64,000 bases of DNA from Ephydatia muelleri (GCA_013339895.1 JABACO010000009.1:8419138-8483137); one strand, 5' to 3'; counted from the first letter of the stretch, positions 10,870 through 22,268 are shown. Notes: generated from the letters alone by a model not told the origin. Numbers and translations: made by a program.

Positions 10870-12080
10870 CTCGATCCAATTAATGCTGCAAGTCTTCTAT
10901 AGCAGTACAGTATACCGGTATAAGTAGCGTTGTAGCGAAAGAGGGTAAATAAATACAAATGATCACGTGAAAGCAGAAGCAATCAAACCAGCCGTACTTA
11001 AGCTGACAGCGCAGTGTTGGCAATTATAGGCACACAGTATAGATTTCAAATACATCATGCCACAATTATTGTGGCACGGTCGTATACTTTTGCAAATGGA
11101 AATGCATATTCATCGTGCATTAATCTACACAGCATAACAATAATCAAGATTCAGGGTAGCTAGCCACTCCACCTATTCAAACCTCCATTCACTTGATCAC
11201 CTGTAATACATTTTCTTATTCGCAGAACTTTAAAGGAGGAAATTACGTATAAAGGAAGCTTGCGAGTCAGACCGGCCACAACGCAAGCACAATGGCGTCT
11301 GAACTACGTGCTGTCCTATTGTTTAAAAAATAATGCACAACACACATCTTAAAATTTGATATAGGACACACAAGATAAGCTACCATTGTTATCCCTGCCC
11401 ACAAATCACATCCTAACATGGCAGCGACCCCTTGCATTTAATGATAGCCAAAATGAGCGTTTTCTTTTTCATCGCAAGAAGAATAAGGCATGCACATTTT
11501 GGGTCGGTTCAGAAGCTATCGTCTCAGACGTACAGTACGTCGATCGTGATCTGCGAATGGAGCTTTTCTAACGAGATGCATGTTTATTATTTCTCGGAGG
11601 TCCCTATGTGAAAATGGGCATAACCAAATGGAAAAGGCACGTGGTTGATGTGGGAACAGTGGGATCGCACGTTGTAATGGCTCGATCGAATGTTCAATGA
11701 CAAAGGTCAGCGCGAGCTAGATCAAAACAGAGCTCACGGGACTCGCGAGCTTCTTTTATGCGCATATTTTGGGCCCGATCGGCGTGCGCAGCTTGGCCGC
11801 AACACTCCCTACGTCTATTTACGTAGCATCTTCCCATATGTACATGGACATTGTCAGTTATGCTTATGTGCACTGCTAGTGTACATACGCCCCCTTAAAA
11901 TCACATCAGTAGTTTGTTTTTAATTAGAACTGCTTACACACGACGACTTTAATGCAGGCTTTGAAACAATTACTTTGCTGTATCCACAGTCGGCCATTAT
12001 AACCCTAATTTGATGCAGTCTGCTTTGCCATAGATAAATGTACGGTAACTAGACCAGGGATCATGTGTAAAAAAAAAAGT
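10870..12080. other. Intergenic
   Basis: No domain, repeat or RNA gene could be recognised. Short reading frames at 11386-11571 and 11690-11923 have no family features. Confidence 0.4.
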
Positions 12081-12084
12081 GCCA

Positions 12085-12395
12085 TATCAACGAATATTTT
12101 CCCGTAGACATGTATGGGGTACTTCAATACCAAGCACGCCAGATTTTTCTCAGCATTTGCCACGTGGGATTGTTAGTATACTACATTTGCCAAGATTTTA
12201 ACCATTGAGGACAATCCTAGGGAAGCGACGTCTTAAATAGGAAAAATACGGCGACCCCACTAAAAATGTAGTGTACTAACAATCCCTCATGGCAAATGCT
12301 GAGAAAACTCTGGCGTGCTTGGTATTGCAGTACCCCATCATGTCTACGGGAAGATATACGGGAATATTCGTTGATTCGCAAACCGCGAATTAATT
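12085..12395. mobile_element. Foldback MITE, copy 1
   Basis: Arms of about 105 bp (about 12093-12200 and 12267-12377) are inverted copies containing CCGTAGACATG, ACCAAGCACGCCAGA and CATTTGCCA. The centre contains GTCGCCGTATTTTTCC on the minus strand. The right end carries a self-complementary tip (ATTCGC...GCGAAT). A related copy lies at 22766-22985. No protein is encoded; mobilisation would need an outside transposase. Confidence 0.8.
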
Positions 12396-12596
12396 ACTTA
12401 ATGGTTTTGTCTTGATTTTAGTTAAAGAATGACTAATGGAATAATTTTTTGAAGTACATGTATCATAATCAGACCTGCTTATAGTACATCATAGAGTTGG
12501 TTAAAATTCAAATTGAATTAAAAAGGCAAGATGACCGCCTATGTATGGGCCATTTCTGGATATGATAATCGTCATCTTCACTATTTGTATACTTAC

Positions 12597-13800
12597 TGTC
12601 CAACAGGGATGCATTGTTTGATGACACCAAGTCCTCAAGGCCATCATCATCCTCCTGAAGTGGCCTAAAACGTGATATATAGAGTTTCTAGTCTTTATAT
12701 TTACTTGCAATCACAGGCAGTCACTTACTGAAATGATTCAAGATTGTGTACAATGTACATAATCCAGATATTGCGTACGAACTAAAACGTGGTGGCCGCC
12801 AATGCGTTTGAAATGGTGTGATGGTCTAGTGAACCTCCACATGTTTGTGTTGGTTTGTAGCGTGTTTTCATTCTGAATAATGTATTGGCCTGAAATTTCT
12901 AGCTGAGTACTTCACTCAATCCACCGCAGCCACAGTTCATTCAAATCTCTAAGGTCTTGATATGAAAATGGATCCTCTTGGGCAGGCAGGTCAGCAGCTG
13001 GTGGTTGAATAATAGTAGAAAAACAAACAAGAAAGATAATAAATATGGAACATATACACGACACAATATGAACGAGCAAAGTGGTAGATGAGGGTTTTCT
13101 TCAGTGCACCCGCCAATGGAGTGAGGACCTTCCTTTTTGGATAGTACTTACAGGGACTCTCCAAATGGCAGTTTAGGTAATGGCCCTGAATAGCAGACAC
13201 ATGTCAACCATCTAGAGACACACGCAGACACGCTCACATTCACACACACACAAATACATAAAAACACGCACACTCAAGACACACAAACACATGCACAAAC
13301 ACATGCACACACACACAGACACACACCATAGATATTTGATACATGGATTGGAAACCTCTCACGTGATCCATTACAACTCATACAACACAATCCGTGTTTT
13401 TTTGGTGCGTGGGCGTACTGTTATCCAAGATTTTGTGCCTGTTCGAGTGCTTAACGTGTGTTTTACCATATATATTACTGGTCGGAAGTGTTCGTATAGG
13501 TTATTTTCTAATTGATATACAACTCTTCATGAACTAATACAGGTGTACTTTGGTGCTTCTCGCTAAAAGCAAGATTATACAACAACTTCTCTAATGCTAG
13601 AAATAAGCACATACCCTTGTTTGAGAGTTCAGTGAATCATATGTTGTCACTGGCACCAGCAGATCTTCATCTCCTCCTTCTCCTCCTCCTCCAAATTCTT
13701 TGTGTAACTCATTTCCGTCGGTTTCAATATTTCCTTTACCATCTGCTGTATCCGTATTCCTGCCTTCCCAGAGAGTGTTTTCAAGAGTCGAGTTGATCCA
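12597..13800 (-). other. Possible exons of an unrecognised minus-strand gene
   Basis: Several short open segments have good splice signals on the minus strand. 13615 upward ends DEDLLVPVTTYDSLNSQ before a GTATGT donor. 13152-13185 reads PLPKLPFGESL between TTCAG and GTAAGT. About 12905-12997 reads ADLPAQEDPFSYQDLRDLNELWL. 12597-12664 reads PLQEDDDGLEDLVSSNN between TTTTAG and GTAAGT. The peptides are acidic and host-like, but I recognise no family. The phases were not fully reconciled, so this is a candidate only. Confidence 0.3.
13200..13330. repeat. CA-rich simple repeat
   Basis: Interrupted (CA)n with ACACAAACACATGC variants. Confidence 0.85.
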
Positions 13801-13984
13801 GGAGCGTCAGTGATGGAGACTACTTCCCCAATGGCTGGAGGCATCATGCAGTTCTCCTAAAGCACAATGCATGGATGCTTCGAAAGAAATAAGCCAATGC
13901 TATACAGATCTGCCACTTGCTCCATCTGCTATGATTAATAATCCGTTCTGTTACTCTTCGTATGTAATGCATACAATCTTGTGT

Positions 13985-15702
13985 CTCGTCAGGCCCTCTT
14001 GGATGAGTGCAACATTCAATTCCCAGAGTTGCTCCCATGGGCATCATGGTGCTATGGCGAACACCCAGCATTGCAGCATGTATTGGGTACTATAAGCGCA
14101 GAGGTGGGTGTCCGGCAAGGAGACCTTTAAGTCCAATGTTCTTCTGCCTAGTACTGCACAAGATTGTGTCTGCTATTGTATCAGATGAAAATTGCTCCAG
14201 TTTGCTGTTTCGTGCATGGTACCAAGATGATGGTGTGGTTGCTGGTCCTAAGCATGCAGTTTCACGTGCACTTGCCATCATCCAAGAGCATGGCCCTCCA
14301 TTGGGTCTGTTTATTAATGCAGCAAAATGTAAACTCTTCAGTCTTAGTGATCTCAGCATGTTCCCACCAGAGATGAAGAGATCTAGGGTACCGCATTTGG
14401 AGATCCTGGGAGCTCCTATTGGGGATGCCTTTTTTTGTGCTAAAGTTGTATCCCAGAAGTGTGCAATAGCCTCCAAGTTACTCTCCCAACTGGAAGAGGT
14501 TGGTTCTGTGGACCCCCAAGTTGCTCTGCTTCTGTTACGACAGTGTGGTGGCTTTTGTAAGCTTGTGCCTGGCAAGATCTACACCACCTTCTCTCATTGC
14601 CGAAGGAATGGAGTACTTCAATAATGATGTTCGCCACTGCTTTGATCTATCTACAGCTGTAGATGCCACAAACAGAGCTTGGAAACAGGCACAACTCAGC
14701 CTTAGCAGAGGTGGTTTAGGGCTTTGTCAGCTTTCAGAACATTCATCTGCCTGTTATATAGCATCTCTAAGCATGGCTGGCATGTGCTCTGAGTCCAATC
14801 AGCACTTGTTGAATGCCATCAATCAGTTTAATGAACTTGTCTCTAAGGAGGAGACGGTTACATTGGAAGCTATCAGAGAGACACCATGCCGCCAAAACGT
14901 GCTTTCTAACAAATTGGAAGACAGCCTGTTTGCACAGCTTTTTTCTAAATCATCATTGCCTGACAGAGCTCGCCTTTTATCAGTTTCATCTCCCCATGCT
15001 GCAGCATGGCTTTCCACAGCTCCTTCTCCTGGTCTCAATTTACAGTTAGAGCCTTCAGAGTTCTAAGCAGCCATACAATGGTGGCTCGGTGTTGATATCT
15101 CGGGCTCTCAGGATGCCACATGTCCTCACTGTACAGCTCATTCTTTGGACCCTTTAGGCCACCATGCTTTGGCATGTAAGCATGGGGGCGATGTGGTCAT
15201 TCGTCACAACATGCTCCGGGATGTATTTGCAGAGTCATGTAGGAGAGCCTGCATAAGTGCTCAGGTGGAGGTTGGGTATGGCTCTGCATCTGAGGAGCGC
15301 CACACGCGACCAGCTGATGTCCTGGCAGCAAACTGGATGATGGGAAAGCCTGCTGCATTTGACTTTACTGTCACATCACCGCTAACCTCAAGTAATTTAC
15401 CAGAAGCGAGTGTGACAGCAGGGTCTGCAGCCTTTGCAGCAGAGGAGATGAAGCATAAGGCCAACGATTCCAAATGTGCAGAACTGGGTTGGGTATGCAT
15501 CCCAATAGCTGTGGAGATCTATGGATGTTGGGGCACTGAAGCAAAGTGGACACTATCGCAGCTAGCCTCTCGCTTAGCCACACGTCAGAACTGCCCAAAG
15601 TCTGCAGCTGTCACAGCCCTATATCAGAGACTGAGCATGACCCTTGTCAGGGCAAATGTGAAGGCTCTTCTTTCAAGGGCCATCTCAGATGCAGGGTACT
15701 GA
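13985..15702 (+). pseudogene. Non-LTR retrotransposon: RT and restriction-like endonuclease (broken)
   Basis: The 5'-truncated coding region holds RT motifs: PELLPWASWCYGE, a GVRQGD-like motif with a frameshift near 14130, the catalytic box WYQDDG (aspartates kept) and GLFINAAKCK. After a second frameshift near 14565 comes a connector (RARLLSVSSPHAAAWLS). Then follows a CCHC knuckle CPHC...GHHALAC, then RPADVL and DFTVTSP followed by lysines, matching the restriction-like endonuclease of R2-type LINEs. One in-frame TAA at 15064 splits the C-terminal part; the frame on both sides is the same, ending GY at 15702. The tail is AT/TAA-rich (about 15765-15785), like a LINE 3' end. It is dead as it stands, and related fragments lie at 57949 and 58700. 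Confidence 0.8.
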
Positions 15703-15841
15703 AATATTATGTAGTCTAGGTGGTACGTTAGTTAATGTTATGTGGTTGTTTGTCTGTATTGTTATAATGATAATAATAAATACTTTTGTGTTTGTGTATT
15801 CCCTATATGTTGTTTTTATACATCACACCAAAAATCAGTAT

Positions 15842-16054
15842 GATTTATTATTTTCCACAATCATCTTCACAATATACCTGATGTGCTTGCAGTTGCATGG
15901 TCACATAAAGTGTGCAATACAAAGTCACTACTCCCATGGTTGCACCAGATTTATTATTTTCCACAATCATCTTCACAATATACCTGATGTGCTTGCAGTT
16001 GCATGGTCACATAAAGTGTGCAATACAAAGTCACTACTCCCATGGTTGCACCAG
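15842..16054. repeat. 106-bp tandem duplication
   Basis: Two essentially identical 106-bp units (starting GATTTATTATTTTCC at 15842 and at 15948), just past the LINE tail. Confidence 0.9.
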
Positions 16055-16429
16055 ATGCTTAATAACTAATAAACATACTGCTAGTGTAGTATACACTATA
16101 CAGTGCATGTTACTATATCACTATTACACCTTACTTGAACTCTGAACAAGAAGTGAGCTTGGTTTGTACAAGGTAGTTATATAGCTAGTTGTTATAATTA
16201 TATATCTACATCTAATTGATTTGAGGCGCCATTTTTGCTAGCTAACGCTAAATCCAGCACCCTCCATCTCTGATCAACATGCATGCCATGGCTTTGGATT
16301 GATAATAGTGCATGATGTAAGGATCTGTAATAATTAGTAATAATTAAAATAAGGGAAAATGTCATAGTTATGTACCGTTGTTCTAGTAAGTACTATTTAT
16401 TTTTTGTGACCCCACCATTTTTTTTCTCA

Positions 16430-17157
16430 GATTGGAATGCTTGACAATTTTCACACAGATCAGGGGCGTAACTTTGAGTCCTCTTTGCTGAAGGAATCCT
16501 GGGTGTGACTAAAACAAGAACAACACCCTACCACCCACAGTTGGACGGTTTTATAGAAAAGTTTAATTGCACATTGCTTAGCCTCCTTAGCATGGCTGCT
16601 TCTGAAAATGAGTGTAATTGGAGTCTCCATCTTCCTCTAGTCATGATGGCATATAGAATGCAGTGTGCAGGAATCAAATGGGTGCACACCTTTACTTAAT
16701 TTTTGGAAGGAATCACTTAATCGAGCAGATCTAATATTTGATCTTCCCCCAGCATCTATACCCATTCAGACCAATCAATATGTCCTAGCTGGATCTGCGG
16801 ACCAACATGGAGATGGGGTATTAAAACCTCTTGGGTGATGTGCTATTTCTAATCCAGCACAGCGATTCACCAGAGAAACATGATTGAGTTGTGCATTTTG
16901 ACAGGTTAAAATCACAGGTGTCATTACCACAATCAGAGGAGAGGAGGAGATACACGTTGATGAGGCCAGTGAACCAGAACCACTTGAAATTGAATTGGAG
17001 CCAGTCCCCCTCATCATGATGATGCGTGTGCAACCTCCACTGCTAACAGCTGAGCCCGTGGAAGCAAGGCCCATACGACACAGGAAGATACCAGATTGGT
17101 TTGGGCAGAATATTTATGACACCTGAAGATAATGGCTCTCAGAGAGAGGAGGGAGTA
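16430..17157 (+). pseudogene. Gypsy integrase 3' remnant
   Basis: The frame shows TKTRTTPYHPQLDGFIEKFN and WSLHLPLVMMAYR, the distal part of a Ty3/gypsy integrase including the catalytic glutamate region (D/E in GF[IV]E.FN). The preceding TD(Q)GRNFES segment is present in another frame. The polyprotein end (RPIRHRKIPDWFGQNIYDT) is typical of gypsy C-termini, stopping at about 17125. A purine-rich tract (AGAGAGAGGAGGGAGTAG, 17137-17156) follows as the polypurine tract. The 5' half of the element is missing. Confidence 0.7.
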
Positions 17158-17330
17158 GTGTAGCATTTACCTGACTGTATATTACATCATGCGTATGTAA
17201 TGCCACATGTACACTAACAGTACATAGTAGTATTTAAGCTATTGCACAATATGTAATTGTTGTTGTACTGCTGCCAAGTTGGACTGATGGTACAATACCA
17301 ATAATAACTTACTATAATACCAGCAGCCAA
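17158..17330 (+). mobile_element. Putative 3' LTR of the gypsy remnant
   Basis: The sequence after the polypurine tract starts TGTAGCATTTACC, as an LTR should, and runs for an uncertain length. No partner LTR is present in the window, so the right boundary is a guess. Confidence 0.4.
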
Positions 17331-17549
17331 GAAAGTGCTATACTGCCATGGGGCCTCCGGAGAGCCCATCTATATGTTTACTATGACGTAATCCATCCAA
17401 AGGTAGTACTCATCATGCATGATCAACTGCACACCTTCCGCTGCATAATTTATCCAAACATAATGATATTGATAATAGCCATACTACTTGTAGTCGCGCG
17501 GACAACTAATCAGTTCTATGCATAGCAGCAAAGTTCAGCTCAGCTCGAC

Positions 17550-17770
17550 TCAGTTACGACGGATCTTCATTTCATCCAACCTGATGTTCCCAAGTGGGTA
17601 CCAGTACAAATAGCTGTTGTATTCTCCGTTGGGATTAGCATTATAGCACGCATTGTACCAGAAGCCTCCCCTGCTGTTCTGGGATGCACAGTTGTATGGC
17701 CAGTTGTCGTTATCCTGGTCCAGGGTGGTAAACTTCATTCCATTGTGGTAGCTAAGCGAATCATAGCCGG
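17550..17770 (-). CDS. Fibrinogen-related protein, last exon distal half
   Basis: Reads GYDSLSYHNGMKFTTLDQDND, NCASQ..GGFWYNACYNANPNG and ends DEMKIRRN with a TGA at 17550-17552. This is the C-terminal part of a fibrinogen C-terminal (FReD) domain. It includes the Ca-binding DQDND segment and the Cys pair (NCA...WYNAC) that frames the ligand pocket in ficolins. It is separated from the first half of the same exon (21137-21479) by the transposon at 17771-21136; removing that and one target-site copy joins GNA to GYDSLS in frame. As it stands the reading frame is interrupted. Confidence 0.85.
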
Positions 17771-17913
17771 TGTCAGGTAGAATTGGGGACCCCATAGAAC
17801 TGGGGATCCCCCCATCCCCAATTCTACGTAGAACTGGGGACCCTTGCGTAGAAATGGGGACCCTTAACAAATTTATACATTACCAGATCTAGAAAGCACG
17901 TGGCAGCACACAT

Positions 17914-19882
17914 ATGGCGAGTGACGATGGATACAAAGACGGGCGGTTTACTTTTAAAGAGATACACAAGTATCTTGTACAAGGCGTGTATCCCTCTTCC
18001 TTTTCGAAATCGGACAAACAAGCGTTACGGAAGAGGGCCAAATTTTTCACTGTAAAAGGCGCGGTAGAGGTGAGAATCAAAACGACGTTTTGCAATTCCA
18101 AGTATGTCACATCACAGTTTCTTATTCCTCATGCATACAACGCGCGTAGACGATGGATATCAGGGTACTACTCGGCTAGTTGTAGAGAGTGTAGATAAGG
18201 AATTGTCTCCTTAACACATGACGATGGTCACTTCGGAGTTAATAGGACAAATGCCACTATAGCATCGAAGTACTACTGGCCAGGGCTATATACAGATGTT
18301 AAATCATACGTAAGATTGTGACATGTACACATATGATTAAGATTTAGTATAATTATACATGCATTTTTTACCATGCAGGTGAGTTCGTGTGACCGTTGTC
18401 AAAGAAAAAACATCGCTTCAGCTGGAGTGCTGGAGTGCTACGTACATCCTATTCCTGTAAAAGCTCAAATCTGGCACCAAGTGGGAATGGATTAATTTAA
18501 TTGGTCCACTTCCAGAAGCATCACTTGGCAATAAATACATCATCACCTTGACTGATTATTTCTCAAAGTGGGCAGAAGCCACAGCTCTTCCAGACAAAAC
18601 TGCAGTCAGTGTGGCTAAATTCATGTGCTCGGTAAGATAAAATTAAACTGCTGTGCATAAACAGCATATAATTCAATGCCTAAAATGTAGCTCCTGAAAT
18701 TGTCATAACTGATCAAGGTAGAGAGTTTGTTAATGAAATAACAAGACAGCTCTATTTGATTACCAAGACTGAGCACAGACTCTCTAGTGCCTACCACCCA
18801 CAGGTATTTATTTTATGCAATTATTGATGTGGATATCCATTTAAAAATACCACTTCTGTTTCTTAGACTAATGGTCTTACAGAACGTTGTAATCATTCTC
18901 TGTCTCGGTGCCTAGCAAAGATGGTGAATGAAGATCAGAAAAACTGGGATGTCAAAATTGAAACAGTTCTCGTGGGCTACAGGCATCTTGCCAAGCTTCA
19001 ACAAACTATTCTCCATATTTTTTGCTGTTTCAAAAGGAGATGCGCCTTCTCATTGACAATGAAATCATGCAAAATGAGGAGTCACACAATCATATGGAGA
19101 GTGAGATGAGCATTGTGATTGAAGCCCTTTTGCAGACGAGAGAGAAACTTTGTGAAGCCACAGGTTTAAACATATCATTAGCCCAAAGAGAGCAAAAGGA
19201 ATTGTATGATAGAAAACACAATTCAAATGAGCTGCAAGTTGGCACTACAGTCTTAAACAAGAACACTCGTCAAAAACAGTGTAAAGGTGGTAAAATGGAT
19301 GACCGTTGGCTTGGCCCATATCCTATTAACCGATGCATTGGAAGAGGTGTGTATGAGTTAAAAAATATGGAAGAGGCTGTCTTAATGACAAAAGTTAATG
19401 TTAATAGATTGAAAGTTTACAAATATCCAGATGAACACAAAGAATCAAATGAAGATATGGATGCTAAAAGTGAAAAGAATGAAGGAACAGATGCTAGAAG
19501 TGACGAGAATGAAGAAGCAGATGCTAAAAGTGAAGAGAATGGAAGGAAAGGTGGATCAAATAAAGATAATGGAAAGGAAAGTGCATCAAATGAAGATAAT
19601 GGAAAGGAAAGTTCATCAAATGAAGAGAATGAAGGATCAGATGCTAAAAGTGAAGAGAATGTATGGAAAGGTGGATCCAATGAAGAGAATGTATGCGAAA
19701 GTGGATCAGATGAAGAGAATGGAAAGGAAGGTGCCTCAAATGAAGAGAATATATCATATCATGCCAGAGTTGTGAATGATTTTGATATGTGCAGTACACA
19801 AGTGTTACAGCAAATCAGCCAGAGTACCATAACTAGATCTATTCAGCAGAAATATGCTGTCTCAACTTTTGACACACAGTAA
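17914..19882 (+). pseudogene. Ginger-type integrase/transposase with introns
   Basis: The ATG at 17914 opens MASDDGYKDGRFTFKEIHKY. Downstream segments give an H2C2 zinc finger (HDDGHFGVNRT...SSCDRCQRKN), the catalytic core (GMD..LIGPLPEA, IVITDQGREFV, QTNGLTERCNHSL, so D, D and E are present), and a GPY/F-like module (RWLGPYPINRCIGRGVYEL) at about 19300-19400. Introns are suggested at about 18311-18378, 18631-18691 and 18804-18867, which separates it from an LTR retrotransposon. The C-terminus is an acidic repeat (SEEN/GSNEEN) to 19882. Lesions include a small TAATT duplication near 18490 that breaks the first catalytic segment and a frameshift near 18210. Confidence 0.7.
19430..19750 (+). 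repeat. Coding minisatellite in the Ginger C-terminus
   Basis: Imperfect repeats of about 30 bases (GATGCTAAAAGTGAAGAGAA / GGATCAAATGAAGAGAATGG) encode an acidic, Ser/Asn/Glu-rich tail. Confidence 0.8.
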
Positions 19883-21040
19883 GCAATGCTGCATTTCAAA
19901 GATGCACATAAATAGCATTCCATTATCCATCAAAGGAAACTTCCTATCATGGTCACAAAGATTATCAAATACATTGAGGCATATTTTTTATATGTAGGCA
20001 TGCACACATATAAAGAAGCATTTGCGGATCTTATGCAAAACAAATAAACTGAGGTGGAAGGGAGTTTATTTGAAATTAAAGGGCAAATGCCAAGTAGAAC
20101 TGAAATAGCACAGCTAGCTGACACATGGCCAGTAAAGGCATTTGGACCTCTGGTAAGATGTTTCCTTATGTATGTATGTGCATACATGCTAGTCTAACAT
20201 TTGTTTATCATGATAATAGAATAGGGAGATCTGTCACTATGTTGTTCAGCTAGCAGATGACGAATATGCAGAAATTGGTTACACCAAATCTGGGTTTATT
20301 TTGCTCTCAATAACTTACTTCCTGAGGTACATATTTGAGCAAATGATTGTTTTTGTGTAAAGCATATGTGTTCTTACTCAGGTAATGATCACCACAATAT
20401 CAAGGTACTATAGAGTTGCTTATGATGTGGCTGCTGAACGCTACATAAATAAAACGCTACCGTCATGAGTTCTCACAAATGCCACCATCAACGAGTTTTC
20501 AATAATTGTGTATTGCACGATAATAATGTTTTTAAACCATTAATTGAATTAATCAGTAATTCATCACAACACCGAAACTCTAATGACCAGAGATTGTATG
20601 ACCAACGTAAACGTGAAATAGAGCATGGCTCCTTCACCCCACTTGTCTTTTCAACATCAGGAGGGATGGGTAAATGCACAAGAGACTAGCTTAACTATTG
20701 CTTGGATACGTTGCCGTCTTGCCTTCTCCCTTCTTCGCTCTGATCTTTCATAATGTGCATGAGAGGTGCACGGTCATCACAAGGTAAAGCCTTCCATCAC
20801 AATGCCATCGACATAGTTGATTAAGCCTGGGCTCCCTCTCAGTCAGCAGAATAGCAATGTTACGCGTATACGCTTCTGTTTGTATGGCATTGGATGTATT
20901 GCAATCGATCAGCACATCCCGTTTGTTCTAAGCTTTGGGCTGTCCAAAAGTATGCATTTATTATTGTGTATATGTGCTATAAATCGGCACGGGCCTATAT
21001 ACATACTTCTATGTGCTGGCTATATCAAAATCGATATCGT
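19883..21040 (+). other. 3' part of the Ginger element
   Basis: Possible further exons (e.g. RTEIAQLADTWPVKAFGPL before a GTAAGA at about 20153, and YVVQLADDEYAEIGYTKSG after an AG at 20221) suggest extra coding sequence beyond the integrase. No named domain is recognised. Confidence 0.35.
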
Positions 21041-21136
21041 TATATGGGGTCCCTAATTCTACGAAGGGGTCCTCAATTATCCGGTGATTTGGGGACGGGG
21101 GTCCCTAATTCTATGCGTCCCTAATTCTACGTGACA

Positions 21137-21479
21137 CTGGCATTACCATCGTATCCCGATACGGACAGTGTATACTTTGAAGCACTGTCTCCGACAGAGG
21201 GTAAATCCACACGCAGTGTTGAAGATAAGAGGGCGGTGATTTCATTAATGTGTCGAAGACCCAGCCAGATCTCTCCGTTCAAATTCCCAAATCCATTGAC
21301 GTATTGATCCCAGTTACGATAGAAGTCAACCGACCCGTCTTTTCTCCTCTGGAATACAGTCCCTCCTCCATTATCGGTGGACATGTCGCAGTAGACCTTG
21401 AAGGCTTGCTTGGAAGGACGAATGGTGTACACACCACTGTCCCTGCGTCCTCTCGAGTAGGCGTCTTGGCAATAGGTAC
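21137..21479 (-). CDS. Fibrinogen-related protein, exon 5 proximal half
   Basis: After an acceptor CACGCAG the frame reads TYCQDAYSRGRRDSGVYTI and KVYCDMSTDNGGGTVFQRRKDGSVDFYRNW. It continues GFGNLNGEIWLGL, then KYTLSVSGYDGNA, up to the transposon. These are the canonical FReD landmarks, with the first two cysteines and the EFWLG-type motif (EIWLG). Compared with typical FReDs, about a dozen residues are missing between LRVDL and VGDSASKYTL, where a Tyr/Phe-rich A(E)Y.SF segment is normal. The domain is the sugar or acetyl-group recognition unit of ficolin/FREP-type secreted lectins. Confidence 0.85.
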
Positions 21480-21590
21480 CTGCGTGCAGAGTATATATAT
21501 ACACTGTCTGATATTTACGGCCTCGCGCACACGTGTGTAGACAAGCACAGATGCACGTTGCACACACGTCATATTGAACTATAGACTCAC

Positions 21591-21728
21591 GACTCTTGCG
21601 TCGGTAGTTGTGGTTGCAAGTGCATGTACAAGCTGGTTCATCGTCATCGTCCTTGTAGCGCCCGTAGTTGCTGTTTGACTTGCAAGTGCATGTACAAGTT
21701 TTATCTTCGTCTTCACCGCGCATGGCAT
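21591..21728 (-). CDS. Fibrinogen-related protein, exon 4 (CTCTC repeats)
   Basis: Acceptor TTATCAG, donor AGTC|GTGAGT; 138 nt, phase 1-1. It encodes an acidic linker with two near-identical Cys clusters, CTCTCKSNSNYGR and CTCTCNHNYRR, split by DDDDE. Six cysteines in two CxCxC triplets could be inter-chain disulfides for oligomerisation, in the position where ficolins have collagen. I know of no named domain. Confidence 0.75.
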
Positions 21729-22004
21729 CTGATAAAACACTAGAGTGATGTGCGATGCGCAATGTGCAACGTCCAACCATCAAATCACACATGCATGCAT
21801 CATGTTATATTATTGTCGCGTTTACAATAATAATGATGACACATGGGCCCTGGTTATTAAAGCAGGTGGATGACAGCCTGCAGCATGTAAATGCCTATTG
21901 TTCCATCCATGCACGTTACTGATATATAGTACTAGCATGCAAGCCATTCAGTCAGGATCAAACTGAGTTTTATACCATGTACACATGTACAATATAATAC
22001 TTAC

Positions 22005-22064
22005 CAACTTCGTCTTCCTGGATTAAAGCATCGCTCGACATGTCGTTGTCCTCGGATTCCTTCA
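22005..22064 (-). CDS. Fibrinogen-related protein, exon 3
   Basis: Acceptor AAAACAG and donor GTTG|GTAAGT; 60 nt, phase 1-1, acidic peptide VKESEDNDMSSDALIQEDEV. The upstream alternative acceptor (GCATGCAG, 22089) would give an in-frame stop, so the nearer one was chosen. Confidence 0.6.
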
Positions 22065-22268
22065 CTGTTTTTAGGAACATTTTATTTATCTGCATGCATG
22101 CATGCAAAATTATTTAGTTGTATTCAACAATAAAATGCACACTGATTCAATACATGTACGTGTACTTGTAGGCTGGATAGCGGTGCTATTCATTGGAACC
22201 AATGCTCATTCGAGTTACAAAATCGTTTATTCATGCACACTTTGGCACATCCATGCACGCACGCTAAC

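Larger units (their letters stand above)
17771..21136 (+). mobile_element. Ginger-like DNA transposon (3366 bp) in a fibrinogen exon
   Basis: The ends are TGTCAGGTAGAATTGGGGAC (17771) and, inverted, TGTCACGTAGAATTAGGGAC (21136): TIRs starting TGTNR as known for Ginger elements. A 4-bp duplication flanks it (CCGG 17767-17770; CTGG 21137-21140, one mismatch). Excising element plus one copy restores the fibrinogen codons GGT AAT GCC GGC TAT exactly. Subterminal repeats of the type GAAYTGGGGACCC occur at both ends. Inside is an intron-containing gypsy-type integrase gene on the plus strand (17914-19882). The coding region has small lesions, so the copy is probably inactive. Confidence 0.85.

Noticed and set aside
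14090..14575. Minus-strand open frame over the LINE RT
   Set aside because: It is the antisense shadow of the RT domain, which has clear motifs on the plus strand.
18300..19880. LTR retrotransposon integrase in the fibrinogen gene
   Set aside because: No LTR, PBS, RT or gag; introns, TGTNR inverted ends and a 4-bp duplication fit a Ginger-type DNA transposon better.
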